Notes: generated by a model not told the origin, from the sequence alone. DNA of 64,000 nt from Larkinella rosea (GCF_003858635.1 NZ_RQJO01000008.1:496001-560000); one strand, 5' to 3'. Numbered from the stretch's first letter, positions 50,297-60,188 are shown. Translations and numbers: made by a program.

Positions 50297-52069
50297 ATGA
50301 ATTTCCAAAAGAAAGCTCTGTTGACAGTGGTAGCCGCCGGTTTGTTTGGCTCATTGCAAGCGGTTGCCCAAGACGCACAATCGGGAGTGAAGGATCTGGA
50401 AGCAGGCCGTTACAACAAGGCTATCCAAACGTTTCAAAGTTTGGCCACCAGTGCTCCTTCTGCCGATAACTATTTCTATCTGGGTTATGCCCAGTTGAAA
50501 TCCGGTAATCCGGACGCTGCTAAACAAGCGTTTGAAAAAGGCGCGGCTGCTGATCCTAAAAGCCAGCTTAACAATGTTGGATTGGGTGCAGTGGCGTTGG
50601 CCAAAAAAGATCGCGCTACCGCGAAGACCTTGATCGACAATGCCTTAAAAGAAACCAAAAACAAGAACATAGACGTTTTGCTGCGCGCTGGTGAGGCTTA
50701 CACCATGTTCAGAAAACCGGAAGAAGGGTTGAACGATCCGGCAGAAGCGATCCGGATTCTGACGATTGCCGACGAACGGGATAAGAAAAACGAGAATGCC
50801 GAAATCGAGATGGCTTTAGGGGATGCCTATACGCTGAAAAATGATGGTGGTAATGCGGTTTCAAAATACGAAAACGCGCTGTCCATCCGGCCGAACGATG
50901 CGGAAGCCAAATACAAAATTGGTAATACGTTCCTGCGCGCTAAGAACTATGCCGAAGCACAGAAATTTTACGCCGAAGCCATTGCGGCTGATCCCGAATT
51001 TGCTCCGACTTACGAAGATTTAGCGGAGGCTTTTTTTGGATCGAGAGCGTACAAGAATGCGTCAAAAAACATGGATTTGTACATCCAGAAAAGCCAGACG
51101 ACGAACATTGACAAATTATTGCGTTCGGCTCAGTTTGACTTCCTGGCGGGCGATTTCAATAAGGCCATTCAGAAATTGGATCAACTGGAAGGCAAAGTGA
51201 AGAATCCGGTTATTCAGCGGATTCGCGGCTGGGCTCTGTCAGGTCTTGGTAAATACGACGATGCTATTCAGGCATTGGAGAATTTTATCAAAGCCGCTCC
51301 GGATAAAGTAATTTATGACGATTATAAATACCTGGGCCGGGCTTATGGCCAGAAAGGTACACCGGAAGGCGATTCATTGGCGATTGTGAATCTGGAAAAA
51401 GCCGCTCCTCAGGATACAACGGAAAACCTGTACCGGGAAATTGGTAAGACGTTGTATAGCGCCAAACGCTATGATAGAGCAATCAGTTCGTACCAAAAGG
51501 CCATCGCTCTGGATACAGCAAAAGCAACGACCAATGATTACTTCCAGTTAGGAATGTCAAACTACCTGCTCGGAAGCAAAGTGGGTCGTGATAGCACCAT
51601 GATGATGGGTGGCGATACAGCCGCGATTCGTCAGGCCAAAGAAAAATACTATGCAGCAGCCGACTCGGCTTTCCTGAAAGTGAACAAAGTAAGCCCAGAT
51701 TGGTCGCCCGGTTATTATTTCCGTGCTTCGGCCAACTACTTCAGCGATACGAAAGGAGCCATGTCAACGGGCGAACCGGTTCCGCTGTATGAGAAATACC
51801 TGGAAGTTTCGGACAAGGAAATTGCAACCGATGCATCGAATAAAGAAAAGAATAAGCGGTATATGATGACAGCGTACAAATTCCTGTCTTCCTATTACGC
51901 CAATAAAAACGATGCGGTGAAGTCAAAAGAGTACCTGACGAAAGCGGCCGAACTGGATCCATCGGATAAAGACGTGCAGAACGCACTGAATCCGCCGGCA
52001 CCCCAACCGGCTGCTAAACCAGCCGCCAAGCCAGCCGCTAAAAAACCGGCCGGTAAGGCGACTAAATAA
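50297..52069 (+). CDS. exported TPR-repeat protein
   Basis: A 590-residue periplasmic protein. Signal peptide (ALLTVVAAGLFGSLQAVAQ). Most of it is a string of tetratricopeptide repeats: ADNYFYLGYAQLKSGNPDAA, then GNAVSKYENALSIRPNDAEA, AEAQKFYAEAIAADPEFAPT, AISSYQKAIALDTA and others. The end is a Lys/Ala/Pro tail (PAAKPAAKPAAKKPAGKATK), which is expected to bind peptidoglycan or acidic polymers. It ends the exbB operon and could organise the TonB machinery or its receptors in the envelope. The specific role is unknown. Confidence 0.92.
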   Translation: MNFQKKALLTVVAAGLFGSLQAVAQDAQSGVKDLEAGRYNKAIQTFQSLATSAPSADNYFYLGYAQLKSGNPDAAKQAFEKGAAADPKSQLNNVGLGAVALAKKDRATAKTLIDNALKETKNKNIDVLLRAGEAYTMFRKPEEGLNDPAEAIRILTIADERDKKNENAEIEMALGDAYTLKNDGGNAVSKYENALSIRPNDAEAKYKIGNTFLRAKNYAEAQKFYAEAIAADPEFAPTYEDLAEAFFGSRAYKNASKNMDLYIQKSQTTNIDKLLRSAQFDFLAGDFNKAIQKLDQLEGKVKNPVIQRIRGWALSGLGKYDDAIQALENFIKAAPDKVIYDDYKYLGRAYGQKGTPEGDSLAIVNLEKAAPQDTTENLYREIGKTLYSAKRYDRAISSYQKAIALDTAKATTNDYFQLGMSNYLLGSKVGRDSTMMMGGDTAAIRQAKEKYYAAADSAFLKVNKVSPDWSPGYYFRASANYFSDTKGAMSTGEPVPLYEKYLEVSDKEIATDASNKEKNKRYMMTAYKFLSSYYANKNDAVKSKEYLTKAAELDPSDKDVQNALNPPAPQPAAKPAAKPAAKKPAGKATK

Positions 52070-52084
52070 CCGCTATTTTAACGC

Positions 52085-52132
52085 TGAGAACAGAAAGAGG
52101 AGCCATTTAAATGGCTCCTCTTTCTGTTCTCA
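52085..52132 (+). terminator. terminator palindrome after the TPR gene
   Basis: A perfect 48-base palindrome, two 24-base halves with no unpaired centre (AGCCATTTAAATGGCT in the middle), 15 bases after the TPR stop codon. Both strands give the same fold. No long T-run follows; by position it ends the exbB operon. Confidence 0.8.
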
Positions 52133-52187
52133 GGCACCTATTGATAAATACTTCCCCCACAAAATGCTGTTTTCCTGACAACAATTG

Positions 52188-52195
52188 TATTTTTG
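52188..52195 (+). promoter_or_regulatory. -7 promoter box for adk
   Basis: Perfect TATTTTTG, 32 bases before the adk ATG at 52228. The -33 region has only a weak TGTTTT. Confidence 0.5.
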
Positions 52196-52227
52196 TGCGC
52201 AAACCTGCGTGTATCTTGCAAACCTTT

Positions 52228-52818
52228 ATGCTCAATCTTGTACTATTTGGCCCGCCGGGTGCCGGAAAAGGCACACAAAGTGAAAAATTAATTGCCCAAT
52301 ATCAATTGGTGCATTTGTCAACCGGCGACCTGCTGCGCTCCGAAATCCGGGAAGGAACGGAACTTGGCCTGCGAGCCAAGATGCTCATGGACCAGGGTAT
52401 CCTTGTTCCGGATGAGGTCGTGATTGGCATGATTGAAAATAAGCTAACCGAAAACAGATCGGCGGCTGGCTTCATTTTTGATGGCTTTCCACGGACAGTT
52501 CCCCAGGCTGAGGCACTCGATGCACTGCTGGCGCACCACAACACCGAGATCAGAGTGATGGTGGCACTGGTGGTGGATGAAGATGAGCTGACGAAACGGT
52601 TGCTGATTCGCGGTCAATCATCGGGACGGCCGGATGATCAGAATGAAGAATTGATCCATCGCAGGATAAAAGAATACAACGATAAAACGGCACCTGTTGC
52701 CATTTACTACGAGTCGCAAGGTAAATTCAAAGCCATCGGTGGAATCGGTAATATTGAGGAAATATTTCAAGCCATTTGTGAGAAAATTGAAACCGCCACT
52801 GCGAATGTTCGCCAGTAA
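52228..52818 (+). CDS. adk: adenylate kinase
   Basis: A 196-residue cytosolic enzyme that interconverts AMP + ATP and 2 ADP. P-loop [10 protein letters not shown] (8-17), AMP-binding [10 protein letters not shown], core motif [16 protein letters not shown], and a short LID ([15 protein letters not shown]) without zinc cysteines, the compact form common in Bacteroidota. The frame open from 52111 extends into the terminator palindrome and is not used. obgE follows 26 bases downstream, an arrangement that suggests co-transcription. Confidence 0.97.
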   Translation: MLNLVLFGPPGAGKGTQSEKLIAQYQLVHLSTGDLLRSEIREGTELGLRAKMLMDQGILVPDEVVIGMIENKLTENRSAAGFIFDGFPRTVPQAEALDALLAHHNTEIRVMVALVVDEDELTKRLLIRGQSSGRPDDQNEELIHRRIKEYNDKTAPVAIYYESQGKFKAIGGIGNIEEIFQAICEKIETATANVRQ

Positions 52819-52844
52819 GTAAAAGCAGCAGGCTAAACAGTAGC

Positions 52845-53852
52845 ATGGCTTCATCAAATTTTATAGATTACGTAAAAATAAACATTCGTTCAGGGGCGGG
52901 CGGAGCAGGCTCCATGCATTTTCGGCGCGAAAAACACGTCGATAAAGGCGGTCCTGACGGGGGCGATGGGGGCCGCGGAGGTCATATCATTCTGAAAGGA
53001 AGCGCGCAACTCTGGACGTTGTTGCATTTAAAATACCAGAAACACATTAAAGCCAGACCCGGTAATGCCGGCGAAGGTGGTCGAAGAACCGGGGCCGAGG
53101 GCGAGGATGTGATTATTGAAGTTCCCCTGGGAACCGTTGCGCGTCATGCGGAAAGCGGTAGTCAAATGGCCGAAATCACGGAAGACGGTCAGGAGATTAT
53201 TCTGTTACGGGGCGGCCGGGGCGGTTTGGGGAACGATCACTTCAAATCATCGACAAAACAGGCCCCCGATTACGCACAGCCGGGCGAACCGGGGCAGGAA
53301 GAGTGGGTGATTCTGGAGTTGAAATTATTAGCCGATGTGGGGCTGGTTGGCTTCCCGAACGCCGGAAAATCGACCTTACTATCGGTTTTGTCGGCGGCCA
53401 AACCCGAAATTGCGGATTATCCCTTTACAACCCTGGTCCCCCAGTTGGGGGTCGTAGCTTACAGAGATTATAAATCGTTTGTAATGGCCGACATTCCGGG
53501 GATCATTGAGGGGGCGTCGCAGGGCAAAGGCTTGGGACTACGGTTTTTACGACACATCGAGCGAAACTCAATTTTGCTGTTTTTAATCCCCGCCAGCAGC
53601 GAAGATTGTGGGGCAGAATACGAAACGCTGCTGAATGAATTACGGCTGTATAATCCCGAATTGCTTGATAAACAGCGGATACTAGCCATCTCTAAACTAG
53701 ATTTAATCCAGGAAACAGACTATAACGCGATTCTTGATCGTTTACCAGCTAATGTACCAACGGTATTCATCTCAGCGGTTGGTCAACAGGGATTGATAGA
53801 ATTGAAAGACCTGATTTGGAAGGCGTTAAATCAAAACGAAAATCAACCGTAA
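52845..53852 (+). CDS. obgE: Obg-family GTPase
   Basis: A 335-residue GTPase involved in 50S ribosome maturation and stress control. Glycine-rich Obg fold about 1-158 ([20 protein letters not shown], then RGGRGGLGN). G domain: G1 [10 protein letters not shown]2 in [12 protein letters not shown]3 [11 protein letters not shown]4 in SKLDLI. There is no extra C-terminal OCT or TGS domain, so the protein is the short form usual in this phylum. Second gene of the adk operon. Confidence 0.97.
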   Translation: MASSNFIDYVKINIRSGAGGAGSMHFRREKHVDKGGPDGGDGGRGGHIILKGSAQLWTLLHLKYQKHIKARPGNAGEGGRRTGAEGEDVIIEVPLGTVARHAESGSQMAEITEDGQEIILLRGGRGGLGNDHFKSSTKQAPDYAQPGEPGQEEWVILELKLLADVGLVGFPNAGKSTLLSVLSAAKPEIADYPFTTLVPQLGVVAYRDYKSFVMADIPGIIEGASQGKGLGLRFLRHIERNSILLFLIPASSEDCGAEYETLLNELRLYNPELLDKQRILAISKLDLIQETDYNAILDRLPANVPTVFISAVGQQGLIELKDLIWKALNQNENQP

Positions 53853-53899
53853 CCACCCGACCAGCGACCATCGCGATTGACACAATCGGACGCTCAGCT

Positions 53900-56629
53900 A
53901 TGAATAAAATCCGGATTTCTACAACGTTATTAAACTTCTTTTTTCTCTTGCTTCCTGCGCTGGCTATGGCGCAGATTCAGATTACGTTCCCTAAATCACG
54001 AATGGTTTTTCAGCGGAATGGCGGAAACGAAGCCAGTCTTTGGATTGGCGGTTATTATTCGCTGCCATTTACCCGCATTCAGGTTCGGGTCGAACCGATG
54101 GACGGGGGAACACTGGTCGACTGGACAACAATACAGGACAATCCGAAAGGCGGAGCTTTTGCGGGTTCAGTAACGGTCAGAGGAGGTTGGTATCGCCTGA
54201 AAATCCGCGGTTTGCAGGGAGAGCAATACATTGAAGGAGGAGGGGTGGAACGGATTGGCGTGGGCGAGGTCTTTGTTGTGGCCGGCCAGTCGAATGCACA
54301 GGGCTTCAATGGGTACGGAGGTCCCGGTGCTGCCAACGACCGGGTGAGCTGTGTCAATTTTGGATCGGAAGTGACGCAGTCTCCTTTCGATCCCAACTTT
54401 CCCGAATTTTCACATTTAGACGCCGATACCCGGGTTTTCCCGCGCGGTTACTCGTCCTGGTGCTGGGGACGGTTGGGCGATCAGCTGGTTGCGCGATTGG
54501 GTGTACCGGTTTTATTCTTCAATGCGGGCTGGCAGGGTTCATCATCCAAAAACTGGCGGGAAAGTGCCGATGGGATTCAGACCACGGAAGAATACACCAA
54601 TACCGAGAAATACCCCGTGGGGCAGCCATATGGCAACCTCAAAACCGCGCTTAATTATTACGTAAATGCGCTGGGTATCAGGGCAATCTTGTGGCATCAG
54701 GGTGAGGCTGATAATATCTTCAACCGTTCGGCCGATGATTATGCCGCCAACCTGACCAAGATTATTCAGCGAAGCCGGGAACACAGTGGCAAGGATATTT
54801 CCTGGGTAGTTTGCAAGGCATCCTATCTGGATGGTTCCGGTTTCGACGGGGGCGTTACTTCAGGTCAGGACAAAACCATTCAAACCGCCGGTAATACCTT
54901 TGCCGGGCCGAATACCGATTTAATCCAGATCCCGCGCAGTGGCTCGGGGCAGCGGGATAAGGAAGGGGTTCACTTTTTCGATAATGGATTACTTCAATTT
55001 GCCGATGCGTGGAATGCTAGCCTGAATGATAACTTCTTTCAAAACTCCCGCCCGCAGTCACCGTCACCCGGCGCTACCATATCGGTAAGCTGTGGCAGTA
55101 ACAGCACCTTATCCCTCCGAGTCGAAGGCAGTTTCAACTCCATTAACTGGGATTCCGGCGCGGGTAATGGGCAGAGTATCACCGTTGGCGGAGGGCGTTA
55201 CATGGCTACCCTGAAAGATGGTCGCGGTAATACGATTTTTACGGCTCCCTATCAGGTTCCGAACCGCCCTTCCATTACCACCAGTGGGCCAACTACCTTC
55301 TGCGAAGGCGGCAATCTGACGCTGACTTCGCCGTACGACAACACGTTCTGGAGCAATAATGCAACCGGGAAAAGTGTAACCGTTTCGACGGCAGGCAGCT
55401 ACCGGGCGGTTTATCGGGATGTTGGAAACTGTGAATTTACGTCGGATGAAGTTGTGCTGAAGGTGAATCCGTTACCGGCCGCACCCACCGCGCGAAACCT
55501 GGGTGAGGCCCGGTTTTGCGACCGGTTGTCAACAACGCTTGAATCGACGGATGCCTTGGTTTATAACTGGAGTACCGGCGAAAAATCAAAACAAATCGTC
55601 GTCCAGAAAGGCGGTACGTATTCCCTGACCATTACCGATCAAAACGGCTGTACGTCCAAAGAATCGAACCAGATTCCTATTATTGTCGACCCACTGCCCA
55701 ACCGACCTACCGCAACGGCTGGTGGCCCGACGACGTTTTGTGCCGACCAGAATGTTGTTCTAACCTCGACCGCCGAAGCGGGGTATGTTTGGGAAGGCGT
55801 AGCGAATCAAACCGGACGCAGTGTCACCGTCAATCTGGCGGGTAATTACCTGGTGCGAACCCGCAACATTTACGGGTGTCTTTCCGATCCGTCCAATACG
55901 ATTCTGATCCGGGTCAATCCGCTGCCTTCGCCACCGATACTGACCGCGGGCGGAGCCACTACGTTCTGCGACGGTGAACGCGTAACGCTGACGGCCAGCG
56001 GTTCACTGAAAGCCTTCTGGAACGTCGGCGATTCGACGCAAAGCATTGTCGCCACCCGCTCCAACACGTATACCGCCCGCGTCCGCGACGGTAATGGCTG
56101 TTTCTCTCCACCGTCCCTCGGTCTGGTGGTTGATGTAAAACCGGTGCCGACAGTGCCCATTTTAAAGCAAATCGGGACGTATACGCTGGAAGCATCCGGA
56201 ACCCGGCAGGGCGATTATTACCGCTGGGAGCGCGATAATGCCGTGGTCGAGCCCCGAACGGCGATCATTAAAGCCAACCAAACCGGTTCGTACCGCGCCC
56301 GGGCTTATCTGGCCTACGACAATGGGCTGGTTTGTTCGTCCGACTTCTCGGCTCCCATCACCTTCACGCTCATTATTGATAACGACGGCCTGAGTATTTA
56401 CCCCAATCCCAGCCCCAACAAACTGGTGACGATTGAAACACTCGAAAATATCACCGACGCAACCCTGACCTTAACGACCCTGAGCGGTCAGGTTTTGTGG
56501 GTAGCAACCGTAGCCTCGTTCAACGAAAGAAAGAGCTGGAATTTGTCGACGGTACCGTCGGGGCATTATATCTTGACCGTTCGTTCGTCAACCTTCAAAG
56601 TATCGAAACGCCTGTTACTTGGTTTATAA
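53900..56629 (+). CDS. T9SS-sorted SGNH esterase with Ig-like repeats (first of a tandem pair)
   Basis: A 909-residue secreted protein. Signal peptide (1-24, ...LPALAMAQ), a small beta domain (about 25-120), then a sialate-O-acetylesterase-type SGNH domain to about 390 with Ser131 in VFVVAGQSNAQGF, LWHQGEADN and the His in GVHFFDNGL. From about 400 to 820 come four or so repeats with the pattern GGxTTFCxGxxVTLT and YxWSTGEKS, Ig/PKD-like. A type A T9SS domain ends it (SIYPNPSPNKLVTIETL to SKRLLLGL). It would be exported and anchored to the surface to deacetylate a glycan. The ATG at 53900 is used; the longer frame overlaps obgE. Confidence 0.9.
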   Translation: MNKIRISTTLLNFFFLLLPALAMAQIQITFPKSRMVFQRNGGNEASLWIGGYYSLPFTRIQVRVEPMDGGTLVDWTTIQDNPKGGAFAGSVTVRGGWYRLKIRGLQGEQYIEGGGVERIGVGEVFVVAGQSNAQGFNGYGGPGAANDRVSCVNFGSEVTQSPFDPNFPEFSHLDADTRVFPRGYSSWCWGRLGDQLVARLGVPVLFFNAGWQGSSSKNWRESADGIQTTEEYTNTEKYPVGQPYGNLKTALNYYVNALGIRAILWHQGEADNIFNRSADDYAANLTKIIQRSREHSGKDISWVVCKASYLDGSGFDGGVTSGQDKTIQTAGNTFAGPNTDLIQIPRSGSGQRDKEGVHFFDNGLLQFADAWNASLNDNFFQNSRPQSPSPGATISVSCGSNSTLSLRVEGSFNSINWDSGAGNGQSITVGGGRYMATLKDGRGNTIFTAPYQVPNRPSITTSGPTTFCEGGNLTLTSPYDNTFWSNNATGKSVTVSTAGSYRAVYRDVGNCEFTSDEVVLKVNPLPAAPTARNLGEARFCDRLSTTLESTDALVYNWSTGEKSKQIVVQKGGTYSLTITDQNGCTSKESNQIPIIVDPLPNRPTATAGGPTTFCADQNVVLTSTAEAGYVWEGVANQTGRSVTVNLAGNYLVRTRNIYGCLSDPSNTILIRVNPLPSPPILTAGGATTFCDGERVTLTASGSLKAFWNVGDSTQSIVATRSNTYTARVRDGNGCFSPPSLGLVVDVKPVPTVPILKQIGTYTLEASGTRQGDYYRWERDNAVVEPRTAIIKANQTGSYRARAYLAYDNGLVCSSDFSAPITFTLIIDNDGLSIYPNPSPNKLVTIETLENITDATLTLTTLSGQVLWVATVASFNERKSWNLSTVPSGHYILTVRSSTFKVSKRLLLGL

Positions 56630-56644
56630 GGAGTTAATGCCTGG

Positions 56645-56685
56645 AACTGCCCCCCGGATCGTGTTTCGCGGGGCAGTTTTGTTTT
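56645..56685 (+). terminator. terminator between the tandem esterase genes
   Basis: AACTGCCCC (56645-56653) and GGGGCAGTT (56670-56678), perfect 9-bp arms, followed by TTGTTTT, 15 bases after the first esterase's stop. Confidence 0.85.
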
Positions 56686-56830
56686 CCCGGAAAAAAGCCG
56701 AATCTTTGTTGACAAACAGAGAAAAAATACCTCCGGTACGGTTTTCTCTGGAATCCGACATGACGCATGAGTCAGCTATCCGACCCTTAAGAGAGATTGA
56801 TTTGAGAACGATTACTTGTTGACTGACGTA

Positions 56831-58969
56831 ATGAAATGCACCGTAATTACCCGAATGCTTGGCATGGCGGGGCTTCTTCTTTTTTGGTTTCCCGTCGTTG
56901 CCCAGATTAAAATAACGTATCCCGCGAGTCGTGCGGTTTTTCAGCGCGATCAGAGTAATAACAGTACCATTTATGTTGCCGGAACCTACTCGCAGCCCGT
57001 CAGCAAAGTAGAGGCACGTCTGGTGGCCATGAGCGACGGGCAAGGCAACGATACCGATTGGCAAACCATTCAGACCAACCCGCAGGGTGGTATTTTTCAG
57101 GGACCACTCAGAGGGCGGGGAGGCTGGTACCGACTCGAAACCCGGGCCTGGCAGGGCACTACACTCGTCGGACAGGATAATGTTGTCCGGATCGGGATTG
57201 GCGAAGTTTTCATCATTACCGGCCAATCCAACGCGCAGGGATTCCAGCAGAAAGGTGCCGAAGGCGCCACGGACGACCGGGTGAACTGCATTACCTACGA
57301 CAATTCCGTCACCAATTCGCTCGACAATCCGCCGTCGCTCAGTTTCCGGCAACTGGGGGCGGATGCCCTGGTTGGCCCGCGCGGTCAGAGTGCGTGGTGT
57401 TGGGGGTTGTTGGGAGACATGGTCGCCCGCAAATACAATGTTCCGGTGTTGTTTATCAACACCGCCTGGGCCGGAACCGCCATTCAAAACTGGATTGAAA
57501 GTTTTGACGGAAAGACGACCAAAAACATTTACATCGACCAAAACCTGCCCGCCGGAATGCCTTACGGAAATCTGCTGGTTTCGTTGCGGTATTTCAGCTC
57601 ATTGCAGGGAACCCGGGCGGTTTTGTGGCAACAGGGCGAATCCGATAACCATTTGCGTATCCAGCAGGAACAATACCGGCTTTGGATGCAACTGCTGATC
57701 AATAAAACCCGGGCCGATACCCGGCGCTATCCGTCCTGGATGCTGGCGCGTTCGTCCTACAACCTGGGGCGCGTGGATGGCGGCATCATTGCCGCCCAAA
57801 ACACGGTTATCTCGACCTTCAATAACAATGTTTTTGCCGGGCCGGAAACCGACCGCATCCAGATACCGCGCTACGATGCCGTAAATGGGGACGGTGGAAC
57901 CCACTTCGGGGGCGATGGCCTTCGTCAGTATGCCGAAGCCTGGTTTGCCAGTATGGATGAGCGGTTTTTTACGGGTGCCATTCCGCTGCTGCCTTTGCCG
58001 ACTCCGGCATTGACCGTCGCCTGTGCGTCGAACAACCAGAGCATTAATCTGACGTTACAGTCGGAAGTACGGGATCGGGACAATACGGTTTTTCCGCTGA
58101 CCAACGTTACCTGGAGCAACGGGCAGAAAGGCAGCTCATTGACCGTGACCGCGCCGGGAACCTATTACGCCATCGCCAAAGATGACGGCGGCACTACGTT
58201 CATTTCTCCACCCGTGACCATAACCGCTCCGCTGGTGCCGGTAACGCCCGCCATTACGCCAACCGGAACACAGCAGGCCTGCGCCGATTCAACCTTCACG
58301 TTTTCCACCGATACGCCCGCTACCAACAACATCATCTGGAGCACCAATGCCACTTCCCGGCAACTGACCGTCGGAACGGCGGGTTCTTATACCGCCCGGG
58401 CCGTTAATCTATACGGTTGTACCTCGGCGGTTTCAGCACCGGCCAGCCTGATTGTTCAAGCTAAACAGGCTCCACCAACCGTTGAGCAACGGGGGCCTTT
58501 TTCGTTGCAGGCTTTGCCACCAGCCGGTTCGTTGCCGCTCAAACGCCAATACGACTGGAAATCGGGTGGTGTTGATGTTTCGGGGAATGCCGACGTGATC
58601 AAGGTGACGCAGAACGGGCAATATTCGGCTCGTTCCAAAACCACCTTTACTCTTGGAACTAGTTCTATTGTGTGTTATTCGCCTTATTCCAAAGAAGTTG
58701 GTTACATCAGCAGTGAAAACGCGGGAAATGGAATCATCGCTTTTCCAAACCCGTCGACGGATGGAATTGTGCGGCTCGAAATAAAAGAGAATATTAAAAA
58801 CGCGAACGTAACGGTTTCAACCATCAGCGGGCAATTGATTTATACGACATTGGTACCGGTTTTTGATAATCAACTGGCCATCAATTTGTCAACATTTTCA
58901 CCGGGAAATTACATTATCCGCGTAAAAGCCGATGGTTATCAGGCCACTCGGCGGGTTTGGGTGAAATAA
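56831..58969 (+). CDS. T9SS-sorted SGNH esterase (second of the tandem pair)
   Basis: A 712-residue paralogue of the protein encoded just before. Signal peptide (1-24, ...FWFPVVAQ), beta domain, SGNH domain with Ser133 in VFIITGQSNAQGF, LWQQGESDN and the His in GTHFGGDGL. It has fewer Ig-like modules than the first copy (about two). A T9SS type A domain begins IIAFPNPSTDGIVRLEI. The catalytic domains are clearly homologous (KITYPASRAVFQRD against QITFPKSRMVFQRN) but diverged, so the duplication is old. The ATG at 56831 is used; TTG at 56816 is unlikely. Confidence 0.9.
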   Translation: MKCTVITRMLGMAGLLLFWFPVVAQIKITYPASRAVFQRDQSNNSTIYVAGTYSQPVSKVEARLVAMSDGQGNDTDWQTIQTNPQGGIFQGPLRGRGGWYRLETRAWQGTTLVGQDNVVRIGIGEVFIITGQSNAQGFQQKGAEGATDDRVNCITYDNSVTNSLDNPPSLSFRQLGADALVGPRGQSAWCWGLLGDMVARKYNVPVLFINTAWAGTAIQNWIESFDGKTTKNIYIDQNLPAGMPYGNLLVSLRYFSSLQGTRAVLWQQGESDNHLRIQQEQYRLWMQLLINKTRADTRRYPSWMLARSSYNLGRVDGGIIAAQNTVISTFNNNVFAGPETDRIQIPRYDAVNGDGGTHFGGDGLRQYAEAWFASMDERFFTGAIPLLPLPTPALTVACASNNQSINLTLQSEVRDRDNTVFPLTNVTWSNGQKGSSLTVTAPGTYYAIAKDDGGTTFISPPVTITAPLVPVTPAITPTGTQQACADSTFTFSTDTPATNNIIWSTNATSRQLTVGTAGSYTARAVNLYGCTSAVSAPASLIVQAKQAPPTVEQRGPFSLQALPPAGSLPLKRQYDWKSGGVDVSGNADVIKVTQNGQYSARSKTTFTLGTSSIVCYSPYSKEVGYISSENAGNGIIAFPNPSTDGIVRLEIKENIKNANVTVSTISGQLIYTTLVPVFDNQLAINLSTFSPGNYIIRVKADGYQATRRVWVK

Positions 58970-58984
58970 CAGCCTGTCCAGAAT

Positions 58985-59020
58985 AAAGCGGGTCTTTCAT
59001 TCCGATGGAAGACCCGCTTT
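58985..59020 (+). terminator. terminator after the second esterase gene
   Basis: Perfect 12-bp arms AAAGCGGGTCTT (58985-58996) and AAGACCCGCTTT (59009-59020) with a 12-nt loop, 15 bases after the stop codon. It separates the esterases from the nuo operon. Confidence 0.88.
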
Positions 59021-59023
59021 GTG

Positions 59024-59054
59024 TTGATAAATCCGCGCTTATGTGGTAAATTTG
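59024..59054 (+). promoter_or_regulatory. promoter of the nuo operon
   Basis: -33 TTG at 59024-59026, a 20-base spacer and a perfect -7 box TAAATTTG at 59047-59054. Spacing fits the Bacteroidota consensus. The leader to nuoA would be about 50 bases. Confidence 0.75.
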
Positions 59055-59110
59055 AAAGATAATTTCGTGTTTGAAATATCATTAACTTGCGGGGCTTTCT
59101 GCAACCTTAT

Positions 59111-59482
59111 ATGAACACAACCTATTTGCCTTCCGATTACCTGCCGATTTTCATCCAGTTAGGATTGGCACTGGGCTTCATCATCACCACGATGTTCGTC
59201 ACCCACAACATCGGTCCCAAACGGCACAGTAAGAAAAAAGACGAAGCATTTGAGTGCGGAATTCCTTCCGAGGGTGATGCCCGTACCCCGATCTCCATCA
59301 AATATTTTCTGATCGCCATTCTCTTCGTCCTCTTCGACGTCGAAGTAATTTTTATGTATCCCTGGGCGGTTAATTTCAAAAACCTGGGTGTGGCCGGGTT
59401 TGTCGAAATGGTTCTGTTCATGGGATTCCTGCTGGCCGGTTTCTACTACATTCTCCGCAAAGGAGTTTTGAAGTGGGAGTAA
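59111..59482 (+). CDS. nuoA: NADH-quinone oxidoreductase subunit A
   Basis: A 123-residue membrane subunit of complex I with three helices (about 12-32, 62-84, 92-114). Family features are KDEAFECGIPSEGDAR, with the conserved E-C-G loop, and KYFLIAILFVLFDVEVIF. The ATG at 59111 is used; TTG at 59087 would add eight residues. First gene of the nuo operon. Confidence 0.96.
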   Translation: MNTTYLPSDYLPIFIQLGLALGFIITTMFVTHNIGPKRHSKKKDEAFECGIPSEGDARTPISIKYFLIAILFVLFDVEVIFMYPWAVNFKNLGVAGFVEMVLFMGFLLAGFYYILRKGVLKWE

Positions 59483-59537
59483 ACTGAAATGCAGTATAAA
59501 ATGTTAATTTGTTGTTATCAACAAACAACTCCAACGC

Positions 59538-60083
59538 ATGGCAAGTGACATCAAGATAGCCGAAGCCCCCGCCAGTTACGATGGCCCCGGTTTTCAGGCA
59601 ACATCATTTGATAAAATAATTGGGCTGGCCCGGGCGAATTCGCTGTGGCCATTGCCGTTTGCGACCTCGTGTTGTGGCATCGAATTCATGTCGACCATGG
59701 CATCGCGGTACGATATTGCGCGTTTCGGGGCCGAACGTCCGAGTTTTTCGCCCCGTCAGGCCGATGTATTGCTGGTAGCCGGAACCATCGCCAAGAAAAT
59801 GGCCCCGGTTTTAAAACAGGTGTATCTGCAAATGGCCGAACCACGCTGGGTGATCGCCATCGGCGCCTGTGCGTCGAGTGGCGGTATTTTCGATACCTAC
59901 AGCGTTTTGCAGGGCATTGACCGGATTATTCCGGTCGACGTCTACGTCCCCGGTTGCCCTCCGCGCCCGGAGCAAATTCTGGACGGGTTGATGAAGGTGC
60001 AGGAACTGTCGATCAACGAATCCCTGCGCCGACGGAATTCGCCGGAATACCAACACCTGCTGGAATCGTATAATATTCAATAA
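59538..60083 (+). CDS. nuoB: NADH-quinone oxidoreductase subunit B
   Basis: A 181-residue peripheral-arm subunit that carries iron-sulphur cluster N2. The four cluster cysteines are Cys45 and Cys46 in [10 protein letters not shown], Cys111 in GACASSGG and Cys140 in [10 protein letters not shown]. The surrounding fold ([10 protein letters not shown]-like start, [12 protein letters not shown]) is standard. nuoC follows after a 105-base gap that contains a hairpin, which is unusually long inside a nuo operon. Confidence 0.97.
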   Translation: MASDIKIAEAPASYDGPGFQATSFDKIIGLARANSLWPLPFATSCCGIEFMSTMASRYDIARFGAERPSFSPRQADVLLVAGTIAKKMAPVLKQVYLQMAEPRWVIAIGACASSGGIFDTYSVLQGIDRIIPVDVYVPGCPPRPEQILDGLMKVQELSINESLRRRNSPEYQHLLESYNIQ

Positions 60084-60097
60084 TTGGATGGTTATAC

Positions 60098-60162
60098 GGT
60101 TTTGATGGTTAGATGGCAATCGGACTAGTTGCAGTCATTTAAGCCATTCAACCATCAAAACC
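60098..60162. repeat. hairpin in the nuoB-nuoC gap
   Basis: Left arm 60098-60117 and right arm 60143-60162 (20 nt, two mismatches; 13-bp perfect core GGTTTTGATGGTT), 25-nt loop. The surrounding sequence is built of GATGG/CCATC words (GGATGG, GATGGTT, AGATGG, CCATCCAGCCATT). It shares words with the hairpin at 60702-60772. Confidence 0.75.
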
Positions 60163-60188
60163 ATCCAGCCATTTGACGATCATTTTTC

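Noticed and set aside
56624-57541. 305-codon minus-strand ORF opposite the second esterase gene
   Set aside because: It covers the signal peptide and GQSN region of a convincing plus-strand protein.
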